Shown: positions 25,315-35,031 of the stretch, in pieces
How positions within the stretch are numbered: the stretch's first letter is position 1
How the letters are laid out: each line of letters begins with the position of its first letter
Source of the DNA: Verrucomicrobiales bacterium
GTDB lineage: Bacteria; Verrucomicrobiota; Verrucomicrobiia; Limisphaerales; UBA9464
Length of the DNA: 40,268 nucleotides
Assembly: GCA_027490985.1 (NCBI GenBank)
Contig: JAIXXC010000324.1
Span: forward strand, 1 to 40,268
Direction of reading: 5' to 3'
The notes under the pieces: generated by a model
The model's input: the letters and a program-made list of their open reading frames with translations, nothing else
What the model was told of the DNA's origin: nothing
Database searches by the model: none
Program-made: the position numbers and the translations under genes

Positions 25315-26634
25315 ATGGATTCCGGAATCCCCAGGCTCACCGGCCGGATCACCCAACAGACCGTGCTGGGTGGATTGGTGACCGGTTTCCTCCTGGTGAT
25401 GGTCCTGCTGGGCGCGGCCGGGCTGATCGCGGTCCGCCAAGGGCGCCAGATCCGCCGCAGTGCGGCGACCATCGTCAAAAACCAGCTCACGGTCGCGCGC
25501 TTGATCCAGGAGGCTCAGGCTGAAGAGGACACCTTGGCGATGGCCCTCTATCGGTTGCGGACCGAGTCCAATTCCGAGCGCCGTTCCCAACGGTTGCGAC
25601 AGTTGAAAGAAGCCAACCAGGCGCTGGTCCGATTGGCCGACGAAGCGCTCCGGACACCCGATGCCGGGAACTGGAAGCAGCTGGCCATCGCCTCCGGGCA
25701 GTTCTCTCAACAAGCCGAACTGGCCTTCGGAAGCGGACAGGCCCCTTCCGATCCGGTGATGGCGTCGCTGTTCACCGGCCATGAGCGGGTGCTGGCCCTG
25801 ATCCGCGAGCTCATCCAGACGAGCAACCAGCGTCTGATCCATGAGGAGCGCGAGTTGAATCTCCAGGTGCAGCGGATGGCCGACGATTCGGCGATGCTGC
25901 TCGGGGCCTCGTTCATCTTGGCCGCCGTATGCGCCATCGCCACCATCCTCTACGCCCGTTGGAGCATCCGCCGCATGGGCCAGCAGACCGAGCAGTTGAA
26001 CCGGGTCTCCTGGCACATGCTTCAAACCCAGGAGGTGGTCGCTCGCCGCTTCTCCCATGAGCTCCATGACGAACTCGGGCAGTCGCTGGCCGCGATCCGG
26101 GCCAATCTCTCGAGCCGGGCCGACGATGATCCGGAGCAGCGCAGAGCCGAATGCATCGGCCTGGTCGACGAGTCCATCAACAACGTCCGGGAACTCTCGC
26201 AGTTGCTGCGCCCGGTGATGCTCGATGATTTCGGCCTGGAGGCCGCTCTCCGGTGGTTGGTGGAGAAATTCGGGCAACGCACCCGGATCCGGGTTCAATT
26301 CGACTCCAGCCTTGAAACCCGTTTGAACGGCGACACCGAAACCCACCTCTTTCGGATCACCCAGGAGTCGCTCACCAACGTCGCCCGGCACTCCTCGGCG
26401 ACCCAGGTCTCGATCCGTTTGGGCAGTGACCAAGGACAGGTGTTTCTCGCCATCGAAGACAATGGCATCGGGTTGGACCCCTCGGACCCCAGACCCATGA
26501 GCAGTCTGGGGCTGGTCGGCATGAAGGCCCGGGCCGAGCAGTGCGGGGGCACCGTGAAGCTCGAACCCGCAAGCCCGAGCGGGTTGCGGGTTCTGGTCAG
26601 GGTCCCTCTGGTTCCGTCGGAATCGGCGGAGTGA
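25315..26634 (+). CDS. HisKA_3-type sensor histidine kinase
   Basis: A 439-residue membrane kinase. Transmembrane segments at 17-40 and 193-213 frame a helical extracytoplasmic sensor of about 150 residues, Gln/Arg/Glu-rich and not a PAS domain (it may be a four-helix bundle). The dimerisation/phosphoacceptor box is FSHELHDELGQSLAAIRANL, with His251 as the phosphorylated residue. The HATPase domain spans about 330-430 (ITQESLTNVARHS N-box, IEDNGIGLD, then SLGLVGMKARAEQCGG). It presumably phosphorylates the NarL-type regulator just upstream. The signal is unknown. The gene is convergent with the SulP gene. Confidence 0.93.
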   Translation: MDSGIPRLTGRITQQTVLGGLVTGFLLVMVLLGAAGLIAVRQGRQIRRSAATIVKNQLTVARLIQEAQAEEDTLAMALYRLRTESNSERRSQRLRQLKEANQALVRLADEALRTPDAGNWKQLAIASGQFSQQAELAFGSGQAPSDPVMASLFTGHERVLALIRELIQTSNQRLIHEERELNLQVQRMADDSAMLLGASFILAAVCAIATILYARWSIRRMGQQTEQLNRVSWHMLQTQEVVARRFSHELHDELGQSLAAIRANLSSRADDDPEQRRAECIGLVDESINNVRELSQLLRPVMLDDFGLEAALRWLVEKFGQRTRIRVQFDSSLETRLNGDTETHLFRITQESLTNVARHSSATQVSIRLGSDQGQVFLAIEDNGIGLDPSDPRPMSSLGLVGMKARAEQCGGTVKLEPASPSGLRVLVRVPLVPSESAE

Positions 26635-26660
26635 TCCGACGATTCCTGAACGGGAGAAAC

Positions 26661-28280
26661 TCAGCGGCTCTTCAGGCGGGCCGCCATCGGATCAGCGGAG
26701 ACGGGCTTGTGATCCTCCAACCCTTCGATGATCAATTCGCGGTTTTCCAAGCGCCAGTCATCGGCCATTTCATGGAGCCTGCGAAGGACCGAATGATCCA
26801 CCAGGTGGGTCTTGCTCAGGTTGATTCGCACTGAGGAATGCTCCTTCAGGGTCAGGATCTGCTTCCGCAGAGACAACCAATTGCTGAAAATCGCCGCCTT
26901 CTCGACGTGAATCACCGTCTGATCCGAGGCCGGGTCTTTGGCAACCGTGGCCGCCGCCGAGAAGAGATTGGTAACAGCGGTGCCATAGGCCAAATGGATC
27001 ACAATATTGAGTAAAATGCCGACAGCGATACCGATGAGCAAATCGGTGGCCAGGGTGGCGATGAGGGTGGTGACGAAAACCGCCAACTGTGCCCTGCCCA
27101 AACGCCACATGCGGGCAAATTCCTTGGGCGAAGCGAGGTTGTAGCCGGTGAACACCAACATGCCTGCCAGCGCGGCCAGAGGGATGTTGTTCAGCAACCA
27201 GGGCACACTGGCCACCAAGACCAGAAGCAAGGCCCCGTGCCAGAAATTGGCCCACCGGGTGCGGGCTCCATTGTTGCGGTTGGCGGATGATCGAACAATT
27301 TCACTGATCATCGGAATGCCACCGATGCAGGCGACCAGTGTGTTGGCGATGCCCACGGCCAGAAGGTCGCGGTTCAAGTCGGTCCGACGGTGCCACGGAT
27401 CCAGCAAGTCCACCGCCCTGGCGCTCAAGAGGGATTCCAACGCTCCCACCAGGGAATACATCACAATCCACTTGATACTGGTACCGGTGAAAAGGGCTGA
27501 GAAATCCGGAAACTGGATGCCTGAAAGCATGTTGAGCGGCAAGGAGACGAGGTTTTTTGGGCTCAACTTGAAATCGTGACCTTGGAATTGGTAGACGTGC
27601 TCGTGCTGGAAATCCAAGAAGAAGGCCAGCGGGGTTGCTACGAGAAGGACGATGAGAGGTCCGGGAATGGACTGCACAATCCGGTTCTTGATGAGGAGAC
27701 GCCCAAAGAGCAGTGCCAGAGCGCCTAAACCAATCAAAGCAATGGCTGGATTCAAGTGGGCGATGCTCGAAGGGATTTCAGCGAGCAATTCCAAGGGTTC
27801 TTTGGCCTGAGCGGTGACCCCGAGGGCCACGTGGATTTGCTTGGAGATGATGATGACGCCGATGGAGGCCAGCATTCCGTACACCGCAGCGACCGGGCAG
27901 AATTCGCCCAAGGTTCCCAGTTTGAGGGATCCGAAGAGGATCTGCAGGACTCCCGCAACCACCCCAACAGCCAGGGCTTTCTCGTACCCCAACTCTTGCA
28001 CAGAACCCAAAACGATGACGATCAAGCCCGCGGCCGGCCCCTTGATCGTCAATTCCGAGTTGCTGAGAAACGGGGTCAGCATCCCACCGACAATTGCCGT
28101 GAAGATGCCCGCGATCGGCGGCACCCCCGAAGCGAGTGAAATACCGAGGCACAGTGGCAACGCGATCAAGAAGACGAGGAGTCCGGACGCGAAGTCCTGT
28201 GACAGGTGCTCCTTGAATCCGGCGAAGTTGCCTACCGGCTCGGAAGCCGAGGCGGCCGGGTGAGTTTGATCGGAAGACAT
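26661..28280 (-). CDS. SulP-family inorganic anion transporter
   Basis: A 539-residue inner-membrane protein with 11-13 hydrophobic helices in the UraA/SLC26 pattern. The N terminus ([35 protein letters not shown]) and [21 protein letters not shown] are SulP motifs. The C-terminal 90 residues are a STAS domain ([21 protein letters not shown], then [22 protein letters not shown]). The family imports sulfate, bicarbonate or dicarboxylates, and the substrate cannot be read here. No carbonic anhydrase or sulfur-assimilation gene is adjacent. The gene looks less GC-rich than its surroundings (more AAT, ATA and TTG codons), a possible sign of transfer. Confidence 0.9.
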   Translation of the reverse strand: MSSDQTHPAASASEPVGNFAGFKEHLSQDFASGLLVFLIALPLCLGISLASGVPPIAGIFTAIVGGMLTPFLSNSELTIKGPAAGLIVIVLGSVQELGYEKALAVGVVAGVLQILFGSLKLGTLGEFCPVAAVYGMLASIGVIIISKQIHVALGVTAQAKEPLELLAEIPSSIAHLNPAIALIGLGALALLFGRLLIKNRIVQSIPGPLIVLLVATPLAFFLDFQHEHVYQFQGHDFKLSPKNLVSLPLNMLSGIQFPDFSALFTGTSIKWIVMYSLVGALESLLSARAVDLLDPWHRRTDLNRDLLAVGIANTLVACIGGIPMISEIVRSSANRNNGARTRWANFWHGALLLVLVASVPWLLNNIPLAALAGMLVFTGYNLASPKEFARMWRLGRAQLAVFVTTLIATLATDLLIGIAVGILLNIVIHLAYGTAVTNLFSAAATVAKDPASDQTVIHVEKAAIFSNWLSLRKQILTLKEHSSVRINLSKTHLVDHSVLRRLHEMADDWRLENRELIIEGLEDHKPVSADPMAARLKSR

Positions 28281-28411
28281 GTAGGATTATTGCTCTGGAG
28301 CGCCGCGTTGAATGAGTCCTGCGGCTTAAATCATCAACGCATTTCTGATCCGGATAACCACTGAAGCGAGGAAGACTGCGATGCACCGGGAGCGTCGCAA
28401 TCGAATTCGGG

Positions 28412-28855
28412 CTAGCAAATGGCTCTGCGCCAGTCCTCCAACACCACACCGATGATATCCGGGCTCAAGAAAGCCAGGCCCATTGAGACCCCCCGGATCG
28501 CCGAGACCAGATCGATTTCCGCATCATCCTTGAGCAAATAGCCACGTGCCCCGGCCCGGAGCATCTCACTGACATGGTCCTCGTCCCGATACACGGAAAG
28601 AGCCAGCACCCGCGTTTGTGGATATTGGGTGCTCACTCTCCGGGTGGCCTCGACACCGTCGATCAACAACGGGGTGACCTCCAGAATCAGCACATCCGGC
28701 TGCAACTGCCCGACCATCTCCAGGGCGATTCGACCGTTTTCGGCCTCGCCCACGACCTGGATCCATTCTTGTCCCTCCAAGATCCCTCGCAACCCCTGCC
28801 GGACTCGACTGTCACCTTCAGCCACCAGGACCCGGATTCTGGGGGAAGGTCTCAT
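28412..28855 (-). CDS. Receiver-only protein with a Glu phosphosite
   Basis: A 147-residue CheY-like domain, nearest to the receiver of NarL regulators such as the one at 24683 (both share AGARGYLLKD/AGAKGYVLKD, then FLSPDIIGVVLEDWRR/YLSPEIADAVLDDYRR). The DNA-binding domain is missing: the frame stops just where the linker to the helix-turn-helix would begin. The acceptor Asp is Glu59 (LILEVTP) and the acidic pair reads Glu13-Gly14 rather than Asp-Asp, so phosphorylation is unlikely and a locked, active-like form is possible. No helix-turn-helix remnant is visible in the next 130 bp. It may be a decoy or a partner for the adjacent systems. Confidence 0.8.
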   Translation of the reverse strand: MRPSPRIRVLVAEGDSRVRQGLRGILEGQEWIQVVGEAENGRIALEMVGQLQPDVLILEVTPLLIDGVEATRRVSTQYPQTRVLALSVYRDEDHVSEMLRAGARGYLLKDDAEIDLVSAIRGVSMGLAFLSPDIIGVVLEDWRRAIC

Positions 28856-28913
28856 GTCAGGTTGGTGGGTCCAGGAACCTCAGAGCCGAGCCCACAGGCC
28901 GAGGCGTAACTCA

Positions 28914-30431
28914 TCAGGATTTCGGCCGTCCGTTGGCCTTCACCGTCGCCTTCGGAGTGGTCGCCGAGTAGTCGCGGGAATCCGGAACCCCTCCACCGAG
29001 GGCCTTGTACGCCTTCACGGCCGCCATGAGTTGAATTTGTTTCATTTCAACAAGCTCCACCCGGGACTCGAGCGCCTCGCGTTGGGTCAGGAGCACTTCG
29101 GTATAATCGGCTCGTGCGGAGTTGAAGAGTTGCGCAGACATCGTGGCCGCGTCGGAGAGGGCCTCCACCTGGCGGGATTTCAATTCATACCCCTGCCCCA
29201 GGTTGCGCACCTGGGACAGCGCATTGACCACCTCGACGTAAGCCTTGAGGACCGTCTGCTGGTAGCGGTAGACCGCGGCCACCTGGCGCGCGGAGGCCCC
29301 TTTGAACGCAGCCTTGATGGCGCTGCGGTTGATGAGTGGACCGACCAAATTGGCAGTCGCACCGTAGGCCAAGTTCTCCTTGGCCAGGATGGGGGAACCG
29401 AGCGTGAACGACTCGATTCCCAGCACCGCGGAGACGTTCATCGCTGGATAGAATCGGGCAGCGGCAACCTTCACTTCCAACCCGGCCGCCTTCAGTTCCA
29501 GCTCCGCCTGGCGCACATCCGGCCGGTGACGCAGCAGTTCCGAAGGGACACCGGCCTGGAGCGGGCTCAGCATCCGGATCTCAAAGCCGTCGGGACTGCG
29601 TTCGATCGTCTGAGGATAACGTCCGGTCAGCACGTTCAACCGATTCTCGTTCTCGATGATCTGCTGCTGGATCGCGAACAGCTTGCTCCGGTTTTTGGAA
29701 ACCTCCGCCTCGAAACGGCGGACGGCCAACTCCGTCACTCGGGCGGCGGTCTTTTTGATCCGGACCGATTCCAGGGCCTTTTCCTGCATCTCCAGCATCC
29801 GCCGATAAATGGCCAACTGGCCGTCCAAGGAGAGCAAATCGTAGTAGGTTTCAGCGATCTCCGCGACGAGGTGAGTCACCATGAAATTCCGCCCCTCCTG
29901 CGTGGCGAGGTAGCGCTGGATGGCGGCATCGCGCTCGTTGCGGAGCTTCTTCCAGATGTCGATCTCCCAGTCCAGATCGGCCGCGACACCATAGGTCGGC
30001 AACGGATCGGGAAACTTCTTTCCGGGCTGGATCTCGAGATTCTCTTCGACCGCTCCGTTGCGTGAGTTGACCGAGACTTTGTCCACCCCTGCAGTGCCCC
30101 CAAGTCGGAGGAACGGAAATAGCGCCCCCCTCCGCGCATCCGTCTCAGCCTTCGCGACGGCGACCTCCTGCATCAGGATGTTGAGTTCCTGGTTGTTGGT
30201 CAGCGCGGTGGAGATCAGAGAAATCAGCACCGGATCCTGAAAATACTCACGCCATCCGATGACAACCGCATTGGTGGTCCCCTCGGTGCCGGGAAAACGA
30301 TCCGGCAACGGGGCGACGGCTGAGGGCAGTGGGTCCGGTTTGGGGGCGACGCAACCCGATGCGATCGCGAGGACCGCGGCGGTGACGAGAGACCGGGTAA
30401 TCTTGTAAGCGCTTTTCATGGGCCGATTCAT
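28914..30431 (-). CDS. RND efflux outer-membrane lipoprotein (NodT/OprM type)
   Basis: A 505-residue TolC-family protein. The signal peptide ends in a lipobox IASGC, with the lipid-anchored Cys27. The two TolC/OEP repeats follow, each with long helical hairpins (IAETYYDLLSLDGQLAIYRRMLEMQEKAL; AYVEVVNALSQVRNLGQGYELKSRQVEALSD). It forms the outer-membrane exit duct for the RND pump. The ATG at 30431 overlaps the stop of the pump gene (ATGA), supporting this start over the internal ATG at 30419 and implying one operon. The C-terminal tail is Thr/Lys/Pro-rich. Substrate is unknown. Confidence 0.95.
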   Translation of the reverse strand: MNRPMKSAYKITRSLVTAAVLAIASGCVAPKPDPLPSAVAPLPDRFPGTEGTTNAVVIGWREYFQDPVLISLISTALTNNQELNILMQEVAVAKAETDARRGALFPFLRLGGTAGVDKVSVNSRNGAVEENLEIQPGKKFPDPLPTYGVAADLDWEIDIWKKLRNERDAAIQRYLATQEGRNFMVTHLVAEIAETYYDLLSLDGQLAIYRRMLEMQEKALESVRIKKTAARVTELAVRRFEAEVSKNRSKLFAIQQQIIENENRLNVLTGRYPQTIERSPDGFEIRMLSPLQAGVPSELLRHRPDVRQAELELKAAGLEVKVAAARFYPAMNVSAVLGIESFTLGSPILAKENLAYGATANLVGPLINRSAIKAAFKGASARQVAAVYRYQQTVLKAYVEVVNALSQVRNLGQGYELKSRQVEALSDAATMSAQLFNSARADYTEVLLTQREALESRVELVEMKQIQLMAAVKAYKALGGGVPDSRDYSATTPKATVKANGRPKS

Positions 30432-33400
30432 TGCTGTTCGTGCTCCTCGCTGAGAGGCAATGGATCCTCATCGGGCAGCAGCTTGGAGCGCTGCGACAAG
30501 GTGGCGAAGATGTAGTAGAGACCCGGGATCACGATGGCTCCCATCACCGTACCGAGGAGCATGCCCCCTGCGGCGGAAGCTCCGATCGTGCGACTCGCGA
30601 TGGCCCCTGCCCCGGAGGCGCGCAGCAGCGGGATCATGCCTGCGATGAAGGCGAATGACGTCATCAAGATCGGCCGAAACCGAGCCTTCGCGCCCTCGAT
30701 CGCCGCATCGAAAATCGACATGCCCTGGAGTTGCTTCTGGGTCGCGAACTCCACGATGAGGATCGCGTTCTTGCCCAGCAAGCCAACCAGCATGATGAGC
30801 CCTACCTGAGCATAAATGTCGTTGTCCAATCCCATCCACTTCAGCAGGAAGAACGAGCCCATGACACCCACCGGCAGCGAAAGGATCACGGCCAGCGGCA
30901 ACAGGAAGCTCTCATACTGCCCGACCAGCACGAGATAGACGAACATCAGCACGACGATGAAGATGTAGATGGCTTCGTTGCCGCGGCGTGCCTCGTCGAA
31001 GGAGAGGCCCGCCCAAGCAATGTCGAAGCCGCGCGGAAGGGTCTGGGCGGCCACCTCCTGAATGGCCTTGATGGCGTCGCCCGAGCTGAATCCCTCGGCG
31101 GGCGCACCCTGAATCGTGGGTGCGGGATAGGCATTGTAACGAGTGATCTCGTTCAGTCCCAACTTGGGCTTCATCGTGACGAACGCCGAGTACGGGACCA
31201 TGTCGCCTTTGTCGTTGGCGACGTAGAGGTCGTTGAGATCCTTGGGAAGCCGTCGAAATTTCGGATCAGCCTGGATGTAGAGCTTGAAGAACTGACCAAA
31301 CTTGATGAAACCCTGCTCGTAGGTGCTGCCAATGAGGATCGACAGATTGTCCATGGCCTTGCCGATGGAAACGCCCTTTTGCATCGCGGCTTGGTTGTCG
31401 ATGACCAACTCGATTTGCGGGTAGTTGGCACTGAAGAACGTGAAGAGGCCCCTGAGTTCTTTGCGCTTGCCCAAGGCCTCCATGAACTCGCGGTTCACGA
31501 CTTGAAGACGGTCGTAGTCACCGGTTGCGGTCTGGTCCAAAAGGCGGAGCGAAAAGCCACCCGCAGCGCCATAACCCGGTACGGCAGGAGGTTCATAGAA
31601 CTCGATCACCACGCCGGGGATCGCCCGACAACGTCGTTCCAGTTCCGCGATGATTTGTGCCGCGGTCAGTTTACGCTTCGACCAGTTCTTGAGGTTGATG
31701 AGGCAGGTGCCGGCATTCGAGCCACGTCCCTCGGTCAACACTTCGTATCCCGCGAGCGATGAGACCGACTCGACACCCTCGATCTGCCGGGCGATTTGCT
31801 GCAATTCGGTGGACTTGGCGGAGGTGCGCTCCAGCGTGGAACCCGGCGGCGTCTGGATGATCGCGTAGATCATGCCCTGGTCCTCGGCCGGGATGAAGCC
31901 GGCGGGGATGCGATCTCCCACCTGCTGGATCGCCACCATGGAGAGGGCGATCATCAGCAGGGTGACGAACCTGCGGTTCACGATCCGCTTGAGGAACCCC
32001 GTGTAGGAGTGGGTGAACTGATCGAAAAAGCGGTTGAAGCGGACGAGGAGCCAACCGATGGGGCCCTTGGGCGCAGGATGTGCGTCGGGCTTTTTGAGGA
32101 TCATGCCGCACAGGACCGGAGTCAGGGTCAACGCCATGACCCCCGAGAGCACGATGGAAACGGCCATGGTGATGGAGAACTCACGGTAGAACACCCCCAC
32201 CGGGCCGCTCATGAACGTCACTGGGACGAACACCGCCGTCATGACCAACGTAATGGCGATCACCGCGCCGCCGATTTCATGCATCACCAACTGTGTCGCC
32301 TTGTAGGGAGACAAACCGGTGTCATGCATCTTCGCGTGCACCGCTTCGACCACGACGATGGCGTTGTCGACGACGATGCCGATCGCCATCACCAGAGCGA
32401 AGAGCGTGATGAGGTTGATCGTGATGCCCATCATCTTCATCAGGAAGAAGGTTCCGATGAGGGAGACCGGAATCGCGAGCGTCGGGATCAGCGTCGACCG
32501 GACGTCCCCCAGGAAGACGAACACCACCAGCGCGACGAGAATGAACGCCTCGATCAGGGTGTGGAGAACCTTCTCGAAAGAGGCGTCCAGGAAGCTCGAG
32601 ACATCGTAGCTGATCTTGTAATCCATTCCCGACGGGAAGGATTTTGCTTTGAACTCGGCGAGCTTGGCCTTGACCTGACGAATGACGTCGTTGGCGTTGC
32701 TGCCGTAGCTTTGCTTGATCACAATCGCCGCAGAGGGGCTGCCGTCGAGGTCCGAGTAGAGATCGTAGAACTCGCTGCCCAATTCAACGGTCGCGACGTC
32801 CTTCAGCCTCAGCAGTTCCCCCTTGTCCGTGGCCCTCAGGATGATGTTTTCATACTGTTCCACCTCATTGAAGCGGCCCACGTAAGTCAGCACGTACTCG
32901 AGGGATTGCGAGGTCTTGCTGTCGGCGCGTCCGAGACGTCCGGGGGATCCGATCACGCTCTGTTCGGCCAGAGCTTTCATCACCTCTTCGGTGGCTATCT
33001 TGTAGGCCCGCATCCGGTCCGGATTGAGCCAAACGCGCATGGCGTACTGACGGGTGCCGAGGATCTTTGCCGAACCGACGCCCGTGATTCGGCTCAACTC
33101 GGGGATCAGGTTGACGTACCCGTAGTTGAAGAGGAACTGCATGTCCGCGTTCTTGTCCGTGGAATACAAGTTCACATACATCAGCATGTTCGGACTGAGA
33201 TTGTTCACGATCACGCCTTCGCGCTGGACCAGCGGCGGCAGACGGCTCATGACCTGATTCACACGGTTCATGACGTTCACCGTGGCCTGGTTGGGGTCGG
33301 TGCCCATGTTGAACACGACCTGGATCGTTGCCTCTCCCGCGCTGGTCGCGTCGGAGGTCATGTACTTCATGTTCGGGACACCGTTGATGGAGCGTTCCAG

Positions 33401-33592
33401 CGGGATGAGGCAGGACTCCTCAAGAACCTTGGCGCTCGCGCCCGGGTAGTCGAGGGTGACCATCACCACCACCGGAGCGACGTCCGGAAACTGGGAGATC
33501 GGCATGGTCGCGATCGACAACCCTCCCAGGAACAGAATCAACAGTGAGATGACGATGGCCAGCGCGGGCCGGCGGAGAATGTGGGTGAACAT
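30428..33592 (-). CDS. HAE1-type RND multidrug efflux pump
   Basis: A 1054-residue inner-membrane proton antiporter of AcrB/MexB length, with twelve hydrophobic helices and two large periplasmic loops. The N terminus (ISQFPDVAPVVVMVTLDYPGASAKVLEE) is typical of HAE1 transporters. In transmembrane helix 4 the proton-relay pair, Asp-Asp in AcrB, reads Asp-Asn (GIVVDNAIVVVEAVHAKM, about residue 408). The helix 10 Lys is kept (LVGLLGKNAILIVEFA). As a trimer it takes amphiphilic compounds from the periplasm or outer leaflet to the outer-membrane duct. Adjacent adaptor and duct genes complete the tripartite pump. Confidence 0.96.
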   Translation of the reverse strand: MFTHILRRPALAIVISLLILFLGGLSIATMPISQFPDVAPVVVMVTLDYPGASAKVLEESCLIPLERSINGVPNMKYMTSDATSAGEATIQVVFNMGTDPNQATVNVMNRVNQVMSRLPPLVQREGVIVNNLSPNMLMYVNLYSTDKNADMQFLFNYGYVNLIPELSRITGVGSAKILGTRQYAMRVWLNPDRMRAYKIATEEVMKALAEQSVIGSPGRLGRADSKTSQSLEYVLTYVGRFNEVEQYENIILRATDKGELLRLKDVATVELGSEFYDLYSDLDGSPSAAIVIKQSYGSNANDVIRQVKAKLAEFKAKSFPSGMDYKISYDVSSFLDASFEKVLHTLIEAFILVALVVFVFLGDVRSTLIPTLAIPVSLIGTFFLMKMMGITINLITLFALVMAIGIVVDNAIVVVEAVHAKMHDTGLSPYKATQLVMHEIGGAVIAITLVMTAVFVPVTFMSGPVGVFYREFSITMAVSIVLSGVMALTLTPVLCGMILKKPDAHPAPKGPIGWLLVRFNRFFDQFTHSYTGFLKRIVNRRFVTLLMIALSMVAIQQVGDRIPAGFIPAEDQGMIYAIIQTPPGSTLERTSAKSTELQQIARQIEGVESVSSLAGYEVLTEGRGSNAGTCLINLKNWSKRKLTAAQIIAELERRCRAIPGVVIEFYEPPAVPGYGAAGGFSLRLLDQTATGDYDRLQVVNREFMEALGKRKELRGLFTFFSANYPQIELVIDNQAAMQKGVSIGKAMDNLSILIGSTYEQGFIKFGQFFKLYIQADPKFRRLPKDLNDLYVANDKGDMVPYSAFVTMKPKLGLNEITRYNAYPAPTIQGAPAEGFSSGDAIKAIQEVAAQTLPRGFDIAWAGLSFDEARRGNEAIYIFIVVLMFVYLVLVGQYESFLLPLAVILSLPVGVMGSFFLLKWMGLDNDIYAQVGLIMLVGLLGKNAILIVEFATQKQLQGMSIFDAAIEGAKARFRPILMTSFAFIAGMIPLLRASGAGAIASRTIGASAAGGMLLGTVMGAIVIPGLYYIFATLSQRSKLLPDEDPLPLSEEHEQQ

Positions 33593-33610
33593 GGTGGGAT
33601 ACCTCGGTGG

Positions 33611-34729
33611 CTATTCCGCACGGAGCTTCAAATTCTTGAAGGCCTCTGCTGGTTCGAGGAATTCAAACTCCGCCTTCTCTCCCGGTTTTGCCTGTCGAAT
33701 GCCTTCAACCACGATCCGGTCCTTGTCGGTGACACCGCTGCTCACGAGGAACAAGTCCTCGATCTCCTCGCTGATTTGGATCCGTTGCTGCATCACCACG
33801 TCGTCCTTTCCGATCACCAGGACATAATGGTGATCGAGCACCTCGAAGGTGGCTTTCTGAGGCACCAGAACGGCGTCTTTCACCAGCTTCCGCATCCGGA
33901 TGGTGCCGGTCTCGCCATGGCGGAGCAGTCGGTTCGGATTCGGGAAATCTGCGCGGAATGGGATGGTGCCGGTCTCGCTATTGAACTCCGCCTCGATCGC
34001 ATTGATACGGCCGGGATGCGGGAAGACCTTCCGGTTGGCCATGACCAACTCCACGATCTTGCGATCCTCCGGCTGGGCCTCCGAGGCGTACTCGAGGTAA
34101 TCGGATTCGGGCACATTGAAGTAGACCCAGATCTCGCTGTTGTCGGAGAGCGTGGTGAGCAAATCGCCCTCGTCCACCAGACTTCCGTTCCGCATATGAA
34201 GTCGATCGACAAGTCCCGGGAACGGCGCCCGGATGTCCGTGAATCCGAGATGTGCCTGGGCCAGATTCACGTGGGCTTTTTCCTTCTCCAGTTTGGCCCG
34301 GGCGATCGCCAACTCGGTTTCCGAGACAATCTTGGTGTCCGACAGTCGTTTGGTGTTGTCGTACTCCACCTTAGCAACCTGTGCCTCCGCCTCCGCCCGC
34401 TTCAATTCCGCCTGATACACCAAGGGGAGAATCTTGAACAAGGGATCCCCCTGTTTGACCGTCTGCCCCTCAGTGACCGCCACGCTTTCCAAATAGCCAC
34501 GCTCCAAGGCCCGGATTTCGATATTGCGGGACGAACGGATCTGACAAACGAAGTCGCGGGACACCACCGTGTCCTTCCGCATGGGGCGCGAAACCACGAG
34601 TTTTGCCTTCTCCTCCTCCTTCCCATGGTCGTGGGCCTCCTGGGGTTTATGGCATCCGCCCAACAAAAAGGCGGTTGCAACGCCTCCGCACCAAAAGGTT
34701 TTCCATCTGCCGGTTCCTCGCGTCTTCAT
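33611..34729 (-). CDS. RND efflux periplasmic adaptor lipoprotein (MFP)
   Basis: A 372-residue membrane-fusion protein. The signal peptide carries the lipobox LLGGC, with Cys26 anchored in the inner membrane. The order is a short His/Glu-rich linker, a barrel-sandwich half (IEIRALERGYLESVAVTEGQTVKQGDPLFKI), a helical hairpin at about 100-165 (AELKRAEAEAQVAKVEYDNTKRLSDT), the second sandwich half (LGFTDIRAPFPGLVDRL), then beta-barrel and membrane-proximal domains. It bridges the pump and outer-membrane duct and is the first gene of the operon. A perfect 15-bp palindrome lies 8 bp upstream of its start. Confidence 0.94.
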   Translation of the reverse strand: MKTRGTGRWKTFWCGGVATAFLLGGCHKPQEAHDHGKEEEKAKLVVSRPMRKDTVVSRDFVCQIRSSRNIEIRALERGYLESVAVTEGQTVKQGDPLFKILPLVYQAELKRAEAEAQVAKVEYDNTKRLSDTKIVSETELAIARAKLEKEKAHVNLAQAHLGFTDIRAPFPGLVDRLHMRNGSLVDEGDLLTTLSDNSEIWVYFNVPESDYLEYASEAQPEDRKIVELVMANRKVFPHPGRINAIEAEFNSETGTIPFRADFPNPNRLLRHGETGTIRMRKLVKDAVLVPQKATFEVLDHHYVLVIGKDDVVMQQRIQISEEIEDLFLVSSGVTDKDRIVVEGIRQAKPGEKAEFEFLEPAEAFKNLKLRAE

Positions 34730-34737
34730 CCGGCTCA

Positions 34738-34752
34738 GACCTTGGCAAGGTC
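34738..34752. promoter_or_regulatory. Palindrome upstream of the efflux operon, candidate operator
   Basis: GACCTTG-G-CAAGGTC is a perfect 7-bp inverted repeat around one base, ending 8 bp before the ATG of the adaptor gene. RND operons are often repressed by TetR- or MarR-family proteins that bind palindromes near the start. No repressor gene is in the window, so the binding protein is unknown. Confidence 0.4.
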
Positions 34753-35015
34753 AGCCGCTGCTCCGGTATCCCCTCCTCAGGGAGTATTGGCGCCCGTGCA
34801 TGGGGGCTATACCGGGCTGGAGTTCCCGCTCATTCGCCCGGTGAAGTGGCCTCGTCAGTACTGGCAGTAGGCGGGATTGATCCGCGAAGCATCATCGCGC
34901 AAATGGCGTCCCCGTCCGCGCGTTCAACCCCGCCGCACGCGGTGCATGGCGTTCACGGGCAACACGCTCACTGAAGCTCCCTGATACCCCGGACCATCCA
35001 AGACGCTGATCCGGA

Positions 35016-35031
35016 CGGCCAGTAATGGCCG
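35016..35031 (-). terminator. Small hairpin after the Sel1-repeat gene
   Basis: CGGCCA-GTAA-TGGCCG forms a 6-bp perfect stem starting 6 bp after the stop codon (minus strand). No U-run follows, so it is at best a weak or rho-assisted terminator. Confidence 0.25.

Noticed and set aside
28412-28855. CheY chemotaxis response protein
   Set aside because: The sequence is nearest to NarL receivers, the acceptor Asp is missing and no chemotaxis gene is near.
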